DNA from: an uncultured Clostridia bacterium
Lineage (GTDB): Bacteria; Bacillota; Clostridia; Oscillospirales; Ruminococcaceae
Assembly (NCBI GenBank): GCA_947175045.1
Contig: CAMWLH010000154.1
Location: forward strand, 1 to 5,689
Direction of reading: 5' to 3'
Length of the DNA: 5,689 nt
A model generated the notes under the pieces. The model made no database searches. It had not been told where the DNA came from and was given only the letters and a program-made list of their open reading frames with translations. The position numbers and the translations under genes are program-made. Numbering within the stretch: the stretch's first letter is position 1; every line of letters starts with the position of its first letter. This document shows positions 5,587 through 5,689 of the stretch, piece by piece.

Positions 5587-5689
5587 AAAGAATTTCAAAA
5601 TTCCCGCACTCACTCTCGCTCCGCTGCGAGCGACTGCGGGAATCGGTCATCGTTTGCATTCGCAAACTCGACCTTTTTGAAATTCCATG
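5587..5689. repeat. Structured intergenic repeat, three-way-junction fold
   Basis: An outer 11-bp perfect stem, GAATTTCAAAA (5590-5600) with TTTTGAAATTC (5675-5685), encloses two arms. Arm 1 is TTCCCGCA (5601-5608) with TGCGGGAA (5635-5642), capped by an inner CTCGC/GCGAG hairpin (5615-5619, 5626-5630). Arm 2 is GGTC (5645-5648) with GACC (5670-5673), capped by GTTTGC/GCAAAC (5652-5657, 5662-5667) with an ATTC loop. Only about three bases at the junction stay unpaired. Its first 22 bp recur at 1343-1364. The element may continue past the window end. It could be a non-autonomous mobile element with terminal inverted repeats, or a REP-like or structured RNA element; no coding sequence is present. 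Confidence 0.8.

Noticed and set aside
5601..5642. Arm 1 of the repeat as an intrinsic terminator of the zinc-ribbon gene
   Set aside because: No T-run follows the stem on the plus strand, it is about 180 nt past the stop codon, and a promoter lies in between.

Overview
The window looks like a chromosomal segment from a Gram-positive Clostridia-type bacterium (Firmicutes). The evidence is AAAGGA/GGAG-type ribosome binding sites, sigma-A-like promoters in AT-rich spacers between GC-rich genes, and a gene set I associate with the Oscillospiraceae/Lachnospiraceae region of the tree (DUF6062, an OGG1-type glycosylase, CPBP protease, zinc-ribbon membrane protein). The taxonomic placement is inference from gene content and style, not from a marker search. 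The six genes account for nearly all the coding capacity. I see no phage, IS, CRISPR, tRNA or rRNA sequence.

Left part (240-3635, minus strand): a four-gene cluster transcribed right to left. In order these are a DUF6062-like double Cys/His-motif protein, tsaD (tRNA t6A synthesis), a shikimate-kinase-family P-loop kinase, and a CPBP intramembrane metalloprotease. The first two are 4 nt apart, tsaD and the kinase overlap by 4 nt (ATGA), and the protease follows after 66 nt that contain a partial copy of a repeat. A strong intrinsic terminator (199-230) closes the cluster, and a sigma-A-like promoter (3721-3749) can start it.

Middle (3636-3911): a divergent, very AT-rich intergenic region. It holds the minus-strand promoter and a 44-bp near-perfect palindrome.

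Right part (3912-5421, plus strand): an OGG1-type 8-oxoguanine DNA glycosylase/lyase, followed 31 nt later by a zinc-ribbon protein with a long disordered linker and one C-terminal membrane anchor. The two are probably co-transcribed.

Right end (5422-5689): a non-coding stretch with a strong extended -10 promoter whose -10 box lies in a perfect 9-bp inverted repeat. Downstream is a roughly 100-bp element that folds on paper into a compact three-way junction. Its first 22 bp recur exactly at 1343-1364 between the kinase and protease genes, so it is a dispersed structured repeat. This repeat, and the promoter reading into it, are the least ordinary things in the window. The genes are otherwise housekeeping (tRNA modification, oxidative DNA repair) with a few poorly characterised companions.
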